A stretch of 32,625 bases of DNA from Blautia sp. An81 (GCF_002161285.1 NZ_NFHH01000035.1:1-32625); one strand, 5' to 3'. Positions 24,160-31,928 are shown, counted from the first letter of the stretch. Notes: generated from the letters alone by a model not told the origin. Numbers and translations: made by a program.

Positions 24160-24639
24160 ATGAAGATTACCATTGTAACTGTTGGAAAAATCAAAGAAAA
24201 ATATCTCCGGGACGCTGTAGATGAATATACAAAACGTCTGAGTAAATATTGCAGGCTGGAAATTATTCAGGTGGCAGATGAAAAGACTCCGGAGAATGCC
24301 AGCGAGACAGTGGAGAACCAGATACGCCAGAAAGAAGGAGAACGGATTTTAAAGTATCTGAAAGAGGATGCTTACGTCATCACATTGGAAATTGGCGGAA
24401 AGATGCTGGATTCCGTAGAATTTTCCAAGAAGATAGAAAATCTGGGGATTCAGGGGAAGAGCCATCTTATCTTTGTCATCGGCGGTTCCATCGGCCTGGG
24501 CCAGGAGGTGTTGAAGCGCTCCGACTATGGGCTCAGCTTTTCCAAGATGACCTTTCCACATCAGCTTATGCGGGTCATATTGCTGGAACAGATATACAGA
24601 GGGTACCGTATTATGGCGGGAGAGCCGTATCATAAGTAA
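24160..24639 (+). CDS. rlmH: 23S rRNA pseudouridine-1915 N3-methyltransferase RlmH
   Basis: This 159-residue SPOUT methyltransferase matches the family length exactly. Hallmarks are [16 protein letters not shown] at the start, [10 protein letters not shown] for the SAM-binding trefoil knot, and the ending [25 protein letters not shown]. It methylates pseudouridine 1915 in helix 69 of 23S rRNA on assembled 70S ribosomes. AAGGAA precedes the ATG. It follows the fusion gene after 15 bp. A short hairpin GGCTTTATAGCC after the stop, with a later TTTT, may be a weak terminator and marks the end of the core-type region. Confidence 0.97.
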   Translation: MKITIVTVGKIKEKYLRDAVDEYTKRLSKYCRLEIIQVADEKTPENASETVENQIRQKEGERILKYLKEDAYVITLEIGGKMLDSVEFSKKIENLGIQGKSHLIFVIGGSIGLGQEVLKRSDYGLSFSKMTFPHQLMRVILLEQIYRGYRIMAGEPYHK

Positions 24640-24690
24640 GGGCGGCTTTATAGCCTGACATCCTTGCTATTTTGAGGAGGAGATAACTTT

Positions 24691-25107
24691 ATGAGAAAAT
24701 TATGCTCAGAAGCAGAAAAAATTATGACTGAACGTTTTGGAAAAGACACAGTGATTGCATTAGCGACGGTGGAACAGGAAGTGCCGTATGTACGGAAGGT
24801 AAATGCTTATTATGAGGATGGTTCATTTTATATCATTACATATGCACTTTCTAATAAAATAAAACAAATAGAAAAGAACCCAAATGTTGCGATAGCAGGT
24901 GAATGGTTTACCGCACACGGAAAGGGTAAGAATTTAGGGTATTTCGGAAAAGAAGAAAATCGTACAATTGCTGAGAAACTGAAAATTGTTTTTGCCCAAT
25001 GGATTGATAATGGACATAATGATTTTGATGATGAAAACACTATAATTTTATGTGTGGAATTAACGGACGGACTGTTACTTTCACATGGAACAAGATATGA
25101 GTTTTAA
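24691..25107 (+). CDS. Pyridoxamine 5'-phosphate oxidase-type FMN protein
   Basis: This encodes 138 residues with the split-barrel flavin fold of the PNPOx-like superfamily: TVIALATVEQEVPYVRKVNAYYEDGSFYIITY, then NPNVAIAGEWFTAHGKGKNLGY. Such small single-domain members bind FMN, F420 or haem and are usually of unknown substrate; it is much shorter than true PdxH. AGGAGGAG lies 9 nt before the ATG. It opens the AT-richer accessory stretch; no operon partner is evident. The superfamily is quite sure, the substrate unknown. Confidence 0.8.
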   Translation: MRKLCSEAEKIMTERFGKDTVIALATVEQEVPYVRKVNAYYEDGSFYIITYALSNKIKQIEKNPNVAIAGEWFTAHGKGKNLGYFGKEENRTIAEKLKIVFAQWIDNGHNDFDDENTIILCVELTDGLLLSHGTRYEF

Positions 25108-25185
25108 ACTTCGAATTCCCATTATCTTATGCGGTATGTTGATGCGAAAAAGATCACTACAAAGAAATGAAGGAGGTATTGTAAA

Positions 25186-25845
25186 ATGGCGAGAGAGGAG
25201 TATGTGGAAAAAATGAAGAAGGACGATGACTGGGCACCCGGCTGGGATGCAATCGACAGAGAGTTTGACCGGCTGTATCCCGGACAAGAGCCTGCTCATT
25301 ACGGTACAAATATCCACGCAAGAGCGATTTTCGGAGGCGATAATTATCTTGACGGATATTCTATTTATGAATCTCAGAAAGGCTATCAGCATATAGTCAC
25401 ATACGGAATGAGCGAGCTCTATGCGGAGGAAGAGGCCTTTGGAGGAGAGTACAGCAGATGGGGATATGAGATGACTATAAAGCTTAAAGAAAACAGTGCG
25501 GAAGATTGTTTATGGGCACTGGATATGCTGTCAAATCTTGCACGATATACATACACAACCGAAAGATTTTTTGAAGCGGGCGAATGTGTGCCAGGAAACG
25601 GAACTTCTCTTCACATAGGGACGGAGTCGCTCATAACAGCACTTCTTATTGTGAATGATACCTCTGCGCAGACTCTGGATACACTGCATGGTAAAGTGGA
25701 ATTTCTTCAGTTTGTGGGAATAACAGAGTCAGAGCTGGATGCGATTAGAGAAGACAGCAGTAATATTTCCCTTCTGGTAGAGAAGATGAAGAAGGATAAC
25801 CCGGAACTGATAACGGATATGAAGAGAAAAAAATCTTATTTATAG
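25186..25845 (+). CDS. Suppressor-of-fused (SUFU) domain protein
   Basis: This encodes 219 residues matching the bacterial SUFU-like domain: APGWDAIDREFDRLYPGQEPAHYGT, then LDGYSIYES, HIVTYGMSELY and GEYSRWGYEMTIKL, with conserved Gly/Trp/Tyr positions. Bacterial SUFU proteins are frequently immunity proteins of polymorphic toxin systems, where they bind and neutralise a nuclease toxin. No toxin with an export domain is visible on either side, so here it is an orphan or a stand-alone paralogue. AAGGAGGTATTGTAAA is a strong ribosome site before the ATG. There is no signal peptide, so it should be cytoplasmic. The immunity role is inference from the superfamily. Confidence 0.8.
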   Translation: MAREEYVEKMKKDDDWAPGWDAIDREFDRLYPGQEPAHYGTNIHARAIFGGDNYLDGYSIYESQKGYQHIVTYGMSELYAEEEAFGGEYSRWGYEMTIKLKENSAEDCLWALDMLSNLARYTYTTERFFEAGECVPGNGTSLHIGTESLITALLIVNDTSAQTLDTLHGKVEFLQFVGITESELDAIREDSSNISLLVEKMKKDNPELITDMKRKKSYL

Positions 25846-26080
25846 AAAAATGCAGGCGGAGGGATGATTATTCCAAAAGTATTAAATTCAGAGATGGATG
25901 CCTGTGGAGAAAAAAGAAAGAATTGCTTAATTTATTAAAACCGCATTCGGATATGTTATAGAGCGATATATCATAAATAATTGCAGCAGGGAAGTGGAAA
26001 TGTTATTATGCGTTGCTTGCGGCAACGGGCAGGTTTTCGTACAATTGTGACAACAATTGAAAGAAGGGAGGTTGGATTTC
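25846..26080. other. Non-coding gap with possible gene remnant
   Basis: About 235 bp lie between the SUFU gene and the XRE gene. A 24-codon frame from ATG 25864 to the TAA at 25936-25938 abuts GGCGGAGGG too closely for normal initiation and has no recognisable product; it may be a decayed gene. A small GTTGC/GCAAC hairpin lies near 26013-26027. The XRE operator candidate is listed separately. No promoter is clear. Confidence 0.4.
26042..26059. promoter_or_regulatory. Inverted repeat upstream of the XRE regulator
   Basis: CAATTGT (26042-26048) and ACAATTG (26053-26059) are perfect 7-bp arms separated by GACA, ending 21 bp before the start codon and just before the GGGAGG ribosome site. Its placement suits an operator for autoregulation by the following HTH protein. 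No clear -10/-35 pair surrounds it. Confidence 0.5.
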
Positions 26081-26590
26081 ATGCTAAATGAAAACATTAA
26101 AGCAATCAGAAAATCAAAGGGTCTGTCACAGGAAGAACTTGCTATTAAGCTGCATGTAGTGCGACAAACAATATCCAAATGGGAGCAAGGACTGTCAGTC
26201 CCTGATTCGAATATGTTAATCTCTATATCGGAAGTCCTTGAAACGCCCGTAAGCACTTTGCTTGGAGAAACGATTGCTGAGCCGAAAAGGAATGATTTAA
26301 AAGCAATTTCTGAAAAACTGGAGGTTATAAATTTGCAGCTTGCAAAAAAGGCGGCAGCAAAACGGAAAATGCTTCAGTGGCTATTTATCTTCATTGCGTG
26401 TGGTATAGTGATAATATTTGCAGCTTTACTAGTATTAAATAGTCCATACTTGGGCTGGGATTATAGTGATCCTGAATTAGCTGTTGCCGGAGTGATTTAT
26501 CACGCAGCTGAATGGCTGTTTGTCAGATTAGCACCGATTATCCTTATAGGGGCAATTGCCGGGATATTTTTGACAAGGAAAAAAGATTGA
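26081..26590 (+). CDS. Membrane-anchored XRE-family regulator
   Basis: This encodes 169 residues. An N-terminal XRE helix-turn-helix (about 1-65: IKAIRKSKGLSQEELAIKL, VRQTISKWEQGLSVPD) is followed by a short helical linker and two hydrophobic helices (about 100-122 and 145-165, the second ending in RKKD). DNA-binding proteins with this layout are common in Firmicutes and may respond to membrane signals. The start is the ATG at 26081 behind GGGAGG; an upstream in-frame start at 26057 overlaps the presumed operator. It stands alone, ending before the palindrome that precedes marR. Its target is unknown; the nearby inverted repeat suggests autoregulation. Confidence 0.85.
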   Translation: MLNENIKAIRKSKGLSQEELAIKLHVVRQTISKWEQGLSVPDSNMLISISEVLETPVSTLLGETIAEPKRNDLKAISEKLEVINLQLAKKAAAKRKMLQWLFIFIACGIVIIFAALLVLNSPYLGWDYSDPELAVAGVIYHAAEWLFVRLAPIILIGAIAGIFLTRKKD

Positions 26591-26613
26591 GCAGTTTGCA
26601 GAACATGATCATC

Positions 26614-26642
26614 TTGACTGGTAAAAAAAGATGTACTATCAT
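26614..26642 (+). promoter_or_regulatory. Promoter of the marR-MFS operon
   Basis: TTGACT (26614-26619), a 17-nt spacer and TATCAT (26637-26642) make a good vegetative promoter about 42 bp upstream of marR. Most of the spacer and the entire -10 lie in the left arm of a long palindrome. Confidence 0.65.
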
Positions 26643-26669
26643 CTAATTAGTTGATAGTACATCTTTTTT
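26624..26669. promoter_or_regulatory. 46-bp palindrome: candidate MarR operator and terminator
   Basis: The 46-bp stretch pairs at 22 of 23 positions; the single mismatch is T26642/T26651. The arms contain GATGTACTATCA and TGATAGTACATC around the core CTAATTAG. It covers the marR promoter -10 and probable start site, as MarR operators do. Flanking runs of A and T also allow it to serve as a hairpin terminator for the upstream XRE transcript. Transcripts from the marR promoter would start within it and not contain the left arm. Confidence 0.75.
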
Positions 26670-26683
26670 AAGGAGGGATCAAT

Positions 26684-27148
26684 GTGGATATCACACAGCG
26701 TCAGATTACAAAAATAGCCAGGGAGGTGGGGAAGTTTACTTCCCGGATGATGAAAGCAGAAGGGGTCGGCACTGCGGAGTTCGATCTCATTCATGTTGTA
26801 CGGAAAAGGCCCGGCATCACGCAAGCGGAAATAAGTAAAATCTTAGGGGCAGACAAAGGGGCTGTGGCAAAGCAGACTGCCAATCTGGAGGCAAAGGGTT
26901 ACCTTCGGAGAGAAAATAATCCGGCAGATGGGCGCAGCCAGCTTATTTTTCCTACGGAGCAGGCCCAGAGCCTGAAAAATTCCAAAGCCCACATTGAGGC
27001 TCTGTTTTATGAATGGCTTATTGAACCACTTTCAAAGGAGGAGCAGAAGGAGTTTGCGCATCTGCTGGATATTCTTTATCATCGGTGCAAAGAAGAAAGC
27101 AAAGCCGATTTTCCTGAGATGACAGCACGCATAAGGGAGTGTGAGTAA
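26684..27148 (+). CDS. MarR-family transcriptional regulator
   Basis: This encodes 154 residues with a winged helix: AEFDLIHVVRKRPGITQAEISKILGADKGAVAKQTANLEAKGYLRRENNPADGRSQ shows the recognition helix (DKGAVAKQTANLEAKG) and the wing with the conserved D-x-R (ADGRS). Flanking helices form the usual dimer interface. The start is GTG, 7 nt after AGGAGG. It is directly followed by an MFS transporter whose ATG is 1 nt after the marR stop, a classical repressor-efflux arrangement in which the ligand of the repressor is often the exported compound. The palindrome at 26624-26669 is the obvious operator. The ligand is unknown. Confidence 0.92.
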   Translation: MDITQRQITKIAREVGKFTSRMMKAEGVGTAEFDLIHVVRKRPGITQAEISKILGADKGAVAKQTANLEAKGYLRRENNPADGRSQLIFPTEQAQSLKNSKAHIEALFYEWLIEPLSKEEQKEFAHLLDILYHRCKEESKADFPEMTARIRECE

Positions 27149-27149
27149 T

Positions 27150-28418
27150 ATGGATATGGATGTCAGTCAAAAGAAAAAACATCTGTCCCAGGCAATGGTA
27201 TTTCTCATTCTGTTTGGAATCGTCAGTCTGTTCTCTGACATGACCCATGAGGGCGCTTCCAGTATCCGGGGAGCGTATTTGTCTGTCATGGGAGCTTCTG
27301 CCGGTGCGATTGGCTTTTTCTCCGGTTTGGGAGAACTGGTCGGATATTCTATGCGATATGTATTCGGAAAACTTACGGATAAAACCCGGCAGTATTGGCC
27401 GATTACAATCTTTGGCTATGTACTGGATGTGTTGGCAGTGCCGGCATTGGCTCTGGTAGGAGAGCATGGATGGGTATGGGCATGTCTGTTGCTGCTCATT
27501 CAGCGGATGGGCAAAGCTATTAAGAAACCGGCAAAAGATACGATTATGTCCTTTGCGGCATCTCAGGAAGGTGTCGGAAAGAGCTTCGGCCTGCAGGAAC
27601 TGTTAGATCAGATCGGCGCTTTTTTAGGACCGGTACTGCTATACCTGGTAATGCTTTTTCGGACAGAGGGAGATGTCTTTCAGACCTATGCTTTCTGCTT
27701 TGGGGTGCTTGCTATTCCTGGTGCTATTACGCTGGTTCTGCTCCTTGTTACCCGGCGCAGATTCCCAAATCCGGAACAATTTGAGCCTGAGCCGAAAGAA
27801 CACGTTCCTTTCCGCATGAGAAAAAGTTTTGTACTATATATTGCAGGGATCAGCTGTTTTGCTTTTGGATTTATTGACTATTCCCTTATCATTATGCATG
27901 TTTCCAGGACTTATACCGGCCTGGCGGCCAGTCTGGCAGAGACATCTTCGCTGGTAACAGAGGGAACCCTTCCTTTGCTTTATGCCGGTGCGATGTTAGT
28001 AGATGCTGCAGCCGCTCTTGTATTCGGGCATCTTTATGATAAGATCGGCGTAAAGGCACTGATGATTTCTACGCTGCTTTCCAGTGTGTTTGCTGTTTTT
28101 GTATTTTCCATTCACTCTATCCATATGCTCCTGCTGGGTGTAGCTCTTTGGGGAATCGGGATGGGCGCTCAGGAATCTATCCTGAAAGCTGTGGTCACTT
28201 CTATGGTTCCTAAAGACTGCCGGGCCACGGGATATGGCATTTTTGAATGTTCCTTTGGTATCTTCTGGTTCCTTGGAAGCTGGATCATGGGTGTGCTTTA
28301 TGATATGAGCATTCCTGCCATGGTAATTATATCGGTTATTGCACAGTTTGCGGCTATTCCCCTTTACCTTGCTTCAGACAGATGCGCCCGGACTGAGAAT
28401 ATCCATTTAGGCAGCTGA
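27150..28418 (+). CDS. MFS transporter, probably efflux
   Basis: This 422-residue protein has about 12 hydrophobic helices, split by a central charged loop (around RRRFPNPEQFEPEPKEHVPFRMRKS, about residue 210-235). GKLTDKTRQ in the loop between helices 2 and 3 and GHLYDKIG in the second half correspond to the MFS motif A repeats. It sits in the cytoplasmic membrane; substrate class cannot be told from sequence, but the marR gene immediately upstream suggests export of a small toxic compound. ATG 27150 is chosen: GGGAG is 10 nt upstream, whereas the GTG at 27141 abuts it. Only weak hairpins follow, with no clear terminator. Confidence 0.88.
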   Translation: MDMDVSQKKKHLSQAMVFLILFGIVSLFSDMTHEGASSIRGAYLSVMGASAGAIGFFSGLGELVGYSMRYVFGKLTDKTRQYWPITIFGYVLDVLAVPALALVGEHGWVWACLLLLIQRMGKAIKKPAKDTIMSFAASQEGVGKSFGLQELLDQIGAFLGPVLLYLVMLFRTEGDVFQTYAFCFGVLAIPGAITLVLLLVTRRRFPNPEQFEPEPKEHVPFRMRKSFVLYIAGISCFAFGFIDYSLIIMHVSRTYTGLAASLAETSSLVTEGTLPLLYAGAMLVDAAAALVFGHLYDKIGVKALMISTLLSSVFAVFVFSIHSIHMLLLGVALWGIGMGAQESILKAVVTSMVPKDCRATGYGIFECSFGIFWFLGSWIMGVLYDMSIPAMVIISVIAQFAAIPLYLASDRCARTENIHLGS

Positions 28419-28453
28419 TGTTCCGCTCTCTTTTTGCATGAGCGAGAAATAAA

Positions 28454-28482
28454 ATGACAGGGAAATAAACCAATGTTATAAT
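28454..28482 (+). promoter_or_regulatory. Promoter of the DUF1801-type gene (shared motif)
   Basis: ATGACA (28454-28459), a 17-nt spacer and TATAAT (28477-28482). The 15-nt string AAAATGACAGGGAAA around the -35 (28451-28465) is repeated exactly at 32204-32218, also 17 nt before a TATAAT. Confidence 0.6.
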
Positions 28483-28529
28483 GAAGAAAAAACAGGCCGA
28501 CAGTTTGGAATTTGCGGAGGAAACAGAAT

Positions 28530-28925
28530 ATGTGGATATGCCCAAAATGCGGGAGGGAGTTTAAAAGAGCAAATCAAGGTCATTACTGCGGGAAAGCACC
28601 GGAAACAGTATTAGAATATATAAATTCGCAGCCCATAGAGACACGTTCTCATTTAACAGAAATGATGATCATATTACAAAAAAGTGTTCCGTGTGTAAAT
28701 GAACGTATATTATGGAGTATGCCGTATTATGAGAAAGAAGGAAAATCCATTTCCTTTTCTGCTTGTAAAAAGCACGTCAGCTTTTATGTAGGGATTAAAG
28801 CTATTGAAAAGTTTGCACTGGAGTTAGAAGAAGTTGTTACTAAGAAAAATGCAATATATTTTCCTTATGATAGAGAACTACCTACAAAATTGATTGAAGA
28901 TATTGCAAAATGGTGTTTAAGCTGA
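28530..28925 (+). CDS. DUF1801/YdhG-like protein with N-terminal zinc ribbon
   Basis: This encodes 131 residues. The first 25 carry a zinc-ribbon-like CPKCGREF and HYCGKA pair. The rest matches the DUF1801 (YdhG/frataxin-like) domain: VLEYINSQPIETRSHLTEMMIILQKSVPCVNERILWSMPYYEKEGKSISFSACKKHVSFYVG, then a Tyr/Asp-containing FPYDRELPTKLIEDI. Bacillus Fra (YdhG) of this domain has been described as an iron donor for Fe-S assembly, but most members are uncharacterised. ATG 28530 has GCGGAGG 10 nt upstream; TTG 28512 does not. It probably uses the promoter at 28454-28482. Confidence 0.75.
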   Translation: MWICPKCGREFKRANQGHYCGKAPETVLEYINSQPIETRSHLTEMMIILQKSVPCVNERILWSMPYYEKEGKSISFSACKKHVSFYVGIKAIEKFALELEEVVTKKNAIYFPYDRELPTKLIEDIAKWCLS

Positions 28926-28955
28926 TTTGACATATGCAATCCAGGAGGTGATCGA

Positions 28956-29603
28956 TTGAAAATAGAAATCGGAAAAGACTTTCCAAAATATTTTAAACCT
29001 TCCTATCCGGAAGAATTTGACTTGTTTTCACATTTTGAGGTGACGGCTGGAATACCGACAGTTTTATTTGCAATTACTACATGGAAAGAAAACGGAGAGC
29101 CAAATGTTTGCTTTCATTCATGGAGTTGTTTTCATGGAGATAAAACTGCCTTTTTTGCCGTAATGGGGAATCTGTATCAACATACCCATACCTACGCCAA
29201 TATTCAAAGGGAAAAATGTTTTTGTATAAATTTTCTGCCTATATGCTATTACGATAAACTGGTAGATACCATTCATCACAACGATATGGAAACCGATGAA
29301 TTTGCTGTGGGAGGCTTTACACTTTCCAATGGAAAAACGATTCATGCACCGGCTATTCAAGAGGCTTTTATCAATATAGAATGTACCTTGAAAGAGACAA
29401 AGGATCTAAGCGGTGTAGGAATTACGGCTATGGTTATCGGACAAGTACTGCATATTTCTGTAGAAAAAGAATATGCCCAGGGCTATGCACAAAGATATGG
29501 AAAAGAAGGCTTTATGATGCTGATACCAGCGCCTCAGGATCTGGTTACCGGCGAGCCAAATCTGTCGGCAATTGGTACAATAAACATTGAAAAATATGAT
29601 TGA
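28956..29603 (+). CDS. Flavin reductase-like FMN-binding protein
   Basis: This encodes 215 residues of the flavin reductase/FMN-binding split-barrel type (TVLFAITTWKENGEPNVCFHSWSCF, GNLYQHTHTYANIQREKCFCINFLP). The family reduces FMN or acts as an FMN-containing oxidoreductase. It begins with TTG, supported by an unusually complete ribosome site (AGGAGGTGATC at 28943-28953) that pairs with 11 nt of the 16S rRNA 3' end; this may compensate for the weak start codon. It follows the DUF1801 gene closely (30 bp) and is likely cotranscribed. Confidence 0.8.
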   Translation: MKIEIGKDFPKYFKPSYPEEFDLFSHFEVTAGIPTVLFAITTWKENGEPNVCFHSWSCFHGDKTAFFAVMGNLYQHTHTYANIQREKCFCINFLPICYYDKLVDTIHHNDMETDEFAVGGFTLSNGKTIHAPAIQEAFINIECTLKETKDLSGVGITAMVIGQVLHISVEKEYAQGYAQRYGKEGFMMLIPAPQDLVTGEPNLSAIGTINIEKYD

Positions 29604-29649
29604 CAGTATATAAGACATGAAAAGAAAACGGAAGCTTGGAGGAATTGTT

Positions 29650-30024
29650 ATGAAACGGGAGTTAGGAATTGCACGCTGCGGACTGGCCTGTTGTTTATGT
29701 TCTGAAAACGCAGCCTGTTCCGGCTGTGATTCAGGTCAATGTCCGGACAAAGACTGGTGCGAAAACAGAAAATGCTCTATTGAAAAAGAAAAACAACATT
29801 GTTATGAATGCGATGAAGAGTGCAGAAAAGGATTATTAGGCAAAATAAAACCCTATGCTTTTACATTATTTGTTAAAAGATATGGTGAAGCATATCTTTT
29901 GGACTGTCTGGAAAAAAACGAGGCCAATGGAATTGTTTACCACCGTGATGGCATAAATGGGGACTATGACGACTTTGAGGATGTGGAAGCACTGATAGAA
30001 TACATAAAAACCGGAAACAGATAA
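29650..30024 (+). CDS. DUF3795 Cys-rich protein
   Basis: This encodes 124 residues. The N-terminal half has a cysteine array (ARCGLACCLCSENAACSGC, QCPDKDWC, KCSIEK, HCYECDEEC) typical of the DUF3795 family, thought to bind zinc or an Fe-S cluster. The C-terminal half is helical (FTLFVKRYGEAYLLDCLEKNEANGIVYHRDGINGDYDD). The function is not known. The start is ATG 29650, 7 nt after GGAGG; the ATG at 29617 has no ribosome site. Confidence 0.78.
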   Translation: MKRELGIARCGLACCLCSENAACSGCDSGQCPDKDWCENRKCSIEKEKQHCYECDEECRKGLLGKIKPYAFTLFVKRYGEAYLLDCLEKNEANGIVYHRDGINGDYDDFEDVEALIEYIKTGNR

Positions 30025-30041
30025 ATTTATGGAGCTTATTT

Positions 30042-30368
30042 ATGGCAGATTTTGGATTAAATGAAATGTTAGCAATGCAAAAAGAATTGCAGGATAAATA
30101 TAAAGATAAATGGGAACCGATTTCTCCTGAAACAGGGAAAAATAAATTACTCTGGATGATAGGTGAAATCGGAGAAGTAATTGATATCATTAAAAAGAAC
30201 GGCAGTGAAAATGCTGTTTCAGATGACACTTTGCGGGAACAACTTATCGAAGAACTTGCAGATGTTCTTATGTATTATAATGATGTTCTTCTTTGTTATG
30301 GAATAACTGCAGATGAATTAAAACAGTCTTATACAAACAAGTTTAGGAAAAACATGACACGCTGGTAA
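30042..30368 (+). CDS. MazG-like nucleotide pyrophosphohydrolase
   Basis: This encodes 108 residues, a small all-alpha NTP pyrophosphohydrolase. The metal-binding pairs are visible in WMIGEIGEVIDIIKK (E-x2-E) and EELADVLMYYNDVL (E-x2-D). Members hydrolyse noncanonical or excess NTPs to NMP and pyrophosphate; the specific substrate cannot be predicted. GGAG lies 7 nt before the ATG and 17 bp separate it from the DUF3795 gene, so the two probably share a transcript. Confidence 0.85.
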   Translation: MADFGLNEMLAMQKELQDKYKDKWEPISPETGKNKLLWMIGEIGEVIDIIKKNGSENAVSDDTLREQLIEELADVLMYYNDVLLCYGITADELKQSYTNKFRKNMTRW

Positions 30369-30397
30369 ATCCGAATTAGAAAATAGAGTTAATGGGA

Positions 30398-30408
30398 TAT
30401 AATATAAT
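30398..30408 (+). promoter_or_regulatory. Overlapping -10 boxes before the cupin gene
   Basis: TATAAT occurs at 30398-30403 and again at 30403-30408. No matching -35 is clear, so a promoter is plausible but weakly supported. Confidence 0.35.
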
Positions 30409-30442
30409 CAATAAGTATCATATACGATATGGAGAAATTGAA

Positions 30443-30772
30443 ATGTTAATTGATTTTAATGAGTTAAAGGAAATACATATGCCGGGAATGAACAATGGCA
30501 CAGGCGAGATGACGGCCAGAATGTATATGGATGACAAAGGTAAGATCATTCCTTGTGCCATACATGCCGGCGGTTCCATCGGCATGCATAGTCATCCCAC
30601 AAGTGACGACATCAATTATATTCTTTCAGGAACCGGTAAAGCAGTTTGTGACGGAACAGAAGAAATCCTTAATCCGGGGACTTGTCACATCTGTCCAAAA
30701 GGATCAGAGCATAGTATCATCAACACCGGAAATGAAGACTTAGTTATGCTGACTATTGTTGTGGAGCGATAA
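30443..30772 (+). CDS. Small cupin-domain protein
   Basis: This encodes 109 residues of single-domain cupin. Motif 1 is GMHSHPTSDDINYILSGTG, with metal-binding His in HSH and Asp/Glu-type position; motif 2 is GTCHICPKGSEHSIINTG, with the second His. Cupins of this size bind a metal and a small ligand or act as isomerases; no specific role is supported. ATG 30443 (GGAG 8 nt upstream) is preferred over an in-frame ATG at 30392, which lies in a sequence containing overlapping TATAAT boxes (30398-30408) that look like a promoter -10. Confidence 0.8.
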   Translation: MLIDFNELKEIHMPGMNNGTGEMTARMYMDDKGKIIPCAIHAGGSIGMHSHPTSDDINYILSGTGKAVCDGTEEILNPGTCHICPKGSEHSIINTGNEDLVMLTIVVER

Positions 30773-30810
30773 ATCCTGAATATTATTGTATAAAAGGGAG
30801 AAGCAGACTC

Positions 30811-31425
30811 ATGAGAACTCTTTTTTTGACCTCAAGCGGTTTAAACGAAAAAATTACATCATTGTTTTGGAAATGCGTTGGAAAAGAACCGATTGACACA
30901 AAAGCGATTTTGGTTCCATCTGCAGCAGTGGAGAATGATGGAGCGAGAGAAGGTATTATCGTATGTATGGAGCGTCTTATGAATATGGGGATATCGGTAA
31001 ATAATATCCTCATTTATGATCTGGCGCTTTTGCTTTCTGATGGATACAAAAGAACCTATTCAAGCTATGTCCGGAATATACCGGATCAGCTTCGATTAAT
31101 GAATGCCCGGGAGCTGGCTCAGTATGATGTGATCGCCTTTTGCGGCGGGAATGCCCGGAGACTTATGGATGAAGTAAATAGGACAGGGCTTTCGGAACCG
31201 CTAAAACAGGCCATTGAAAAGGGGCTGGTATATCTGGGGATAAGCGCAGGCAGTATGATCGCAGCAGGAAATTTTGCCGATAGTTTGGGCTATCTGGCAA
31301 ATCCCTTGATACCCCATGCTGAAAAAGGAAGTCCTTGTGGAGAAATATCAAAGAAGGATTTGATCGAATTAGCAGATGGACAAACAGTATTGATCAGAGG
31401 AGAATGTCAGAAAATTATCTGTTGA
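30811..31425 (+). CDS. Peptidase S51 (dipeptidase E-like) family protein
   Basis: This encodes 204 residues with the class I glutaminase-like fold of peptidase E relatives. FCGGNARRLMDEV supplies the oxyanion glycines and LGISAGSMIAAG supplies the nucleophile Ser in the GxSAGS elbow; a His in LIPHAEKG near the C-terminus may complete the active site. S51 enzymes cleave Asp-X dipeptides or cyanophycin fragments; other relatives differ. It starts at ATG after AAAGGGAG. The C-terminus (ECQKIIC) is a little shorter than in longer homologues, but the frame is intact. Substrate unknown. Confidence 0.82.
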   Translation: MRTLFLTSSGLNEKITSLFWKCVGKEPIDTKAILVPSAAVENDGAREGIIVCMERLMNMGISVNNILIYDLALLLSDGYKRTYSSYVRNIPDQLRLMNARELAQYDVIAFCGGNARRLMDEVNRTGLSEPLKQAIEKGLVYLGISAGSMIAAGNFADSLGYLANPLIPHAEKGSPCGEISKKDLIELADGQTVLIRGECQKIIC

Positions 31426-31449
31426 AGTGGAGTTTTTGGAGGCGCCATT

Positions 31450-31869
31450 ATGAATGAAAGAGAAAAAATTATCCGTTTATGGTTTGATATGTGGCTTACA
31501 CAACAGGATTTAGGTATTGACGAGATTTTCACAGAAGATGTGGTCTATACAGAGAGTTGGGGTCCTAAGTATGAAGACCGCAAAACAGTGAAACATTGGT
31601 TTCATGAATGGAATACACGGGGGAAAGTTATCAGCTGGGAGATAAAGCAGTTTTTCCATAAAGATGACCAAACTATAGCAGAGTGGTATTTCAAAAACGA
31701 AATGCGTACAGGAGGAAAAGAGGAATTTGACGGAATGTCCTTAATTAAATGGACAACTGATAATAAAATAAGATCCCTGACCGAATTTGGGTGTAATCGA
31801 AATAACTATAATCCTTATCAAAATGGAGACAAGCCTCAATTTAAAGATGAAAAAATAAGCTGGTTTTAA
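31450..31869 (+). CDS. NTF2-like/SnoaL-type protein
   Basis: This encodes 139 residues with the NTF2-like pattern: a helical start (REKIIRLWFDMWLTQQDLGIDEIFTEDVVYTES), then WFHEWNTRGKVISWEIKQFF and a beta sheet with TIAEWYFKNEM, EEFDGMSLIKW and KIRSLTEFG. This fold hosts polyketide cyclases, isomerases and stand-alone binding proteins. GGAGG lies 7 nt before the ATG. No partner is obvious; function unknown. Confidence 0.78.
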   Translation: MNEREKIIRLWFDMWLTQQDLGIDEIFTEDVVYTESWGPKYEDRKTVKHWFHEWNTRGKVISWEIKQFFHKDDQTIAEWYFKNEMRTGGKEEFDGMSLIKWTTDNKIRSLTEFGCNRNNYNPYQNGDKPQFKDEKISWF

Positions 31870-31928
31870 TTATCTTTGCTATAAAAGCGATTTTGAGGAA
31901 AGCACAGAATAATTTGCAGGAGATTATC

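Noticed and set aside
23883-24224. Second plus-strand frame over the end of the DsrE-like gene and start of rlmH
   Set aside because: Arg/Gly-rich out-of-frame translation overlapping two better genes, with no ribosome site.
25864-25938. 24-codon gene between the SUFU and XRE genes
   Set aside because: The ATG directly abuts the only Shine-Dalgarno-like sequence and the product is featureless; treated as a possible remnant only.
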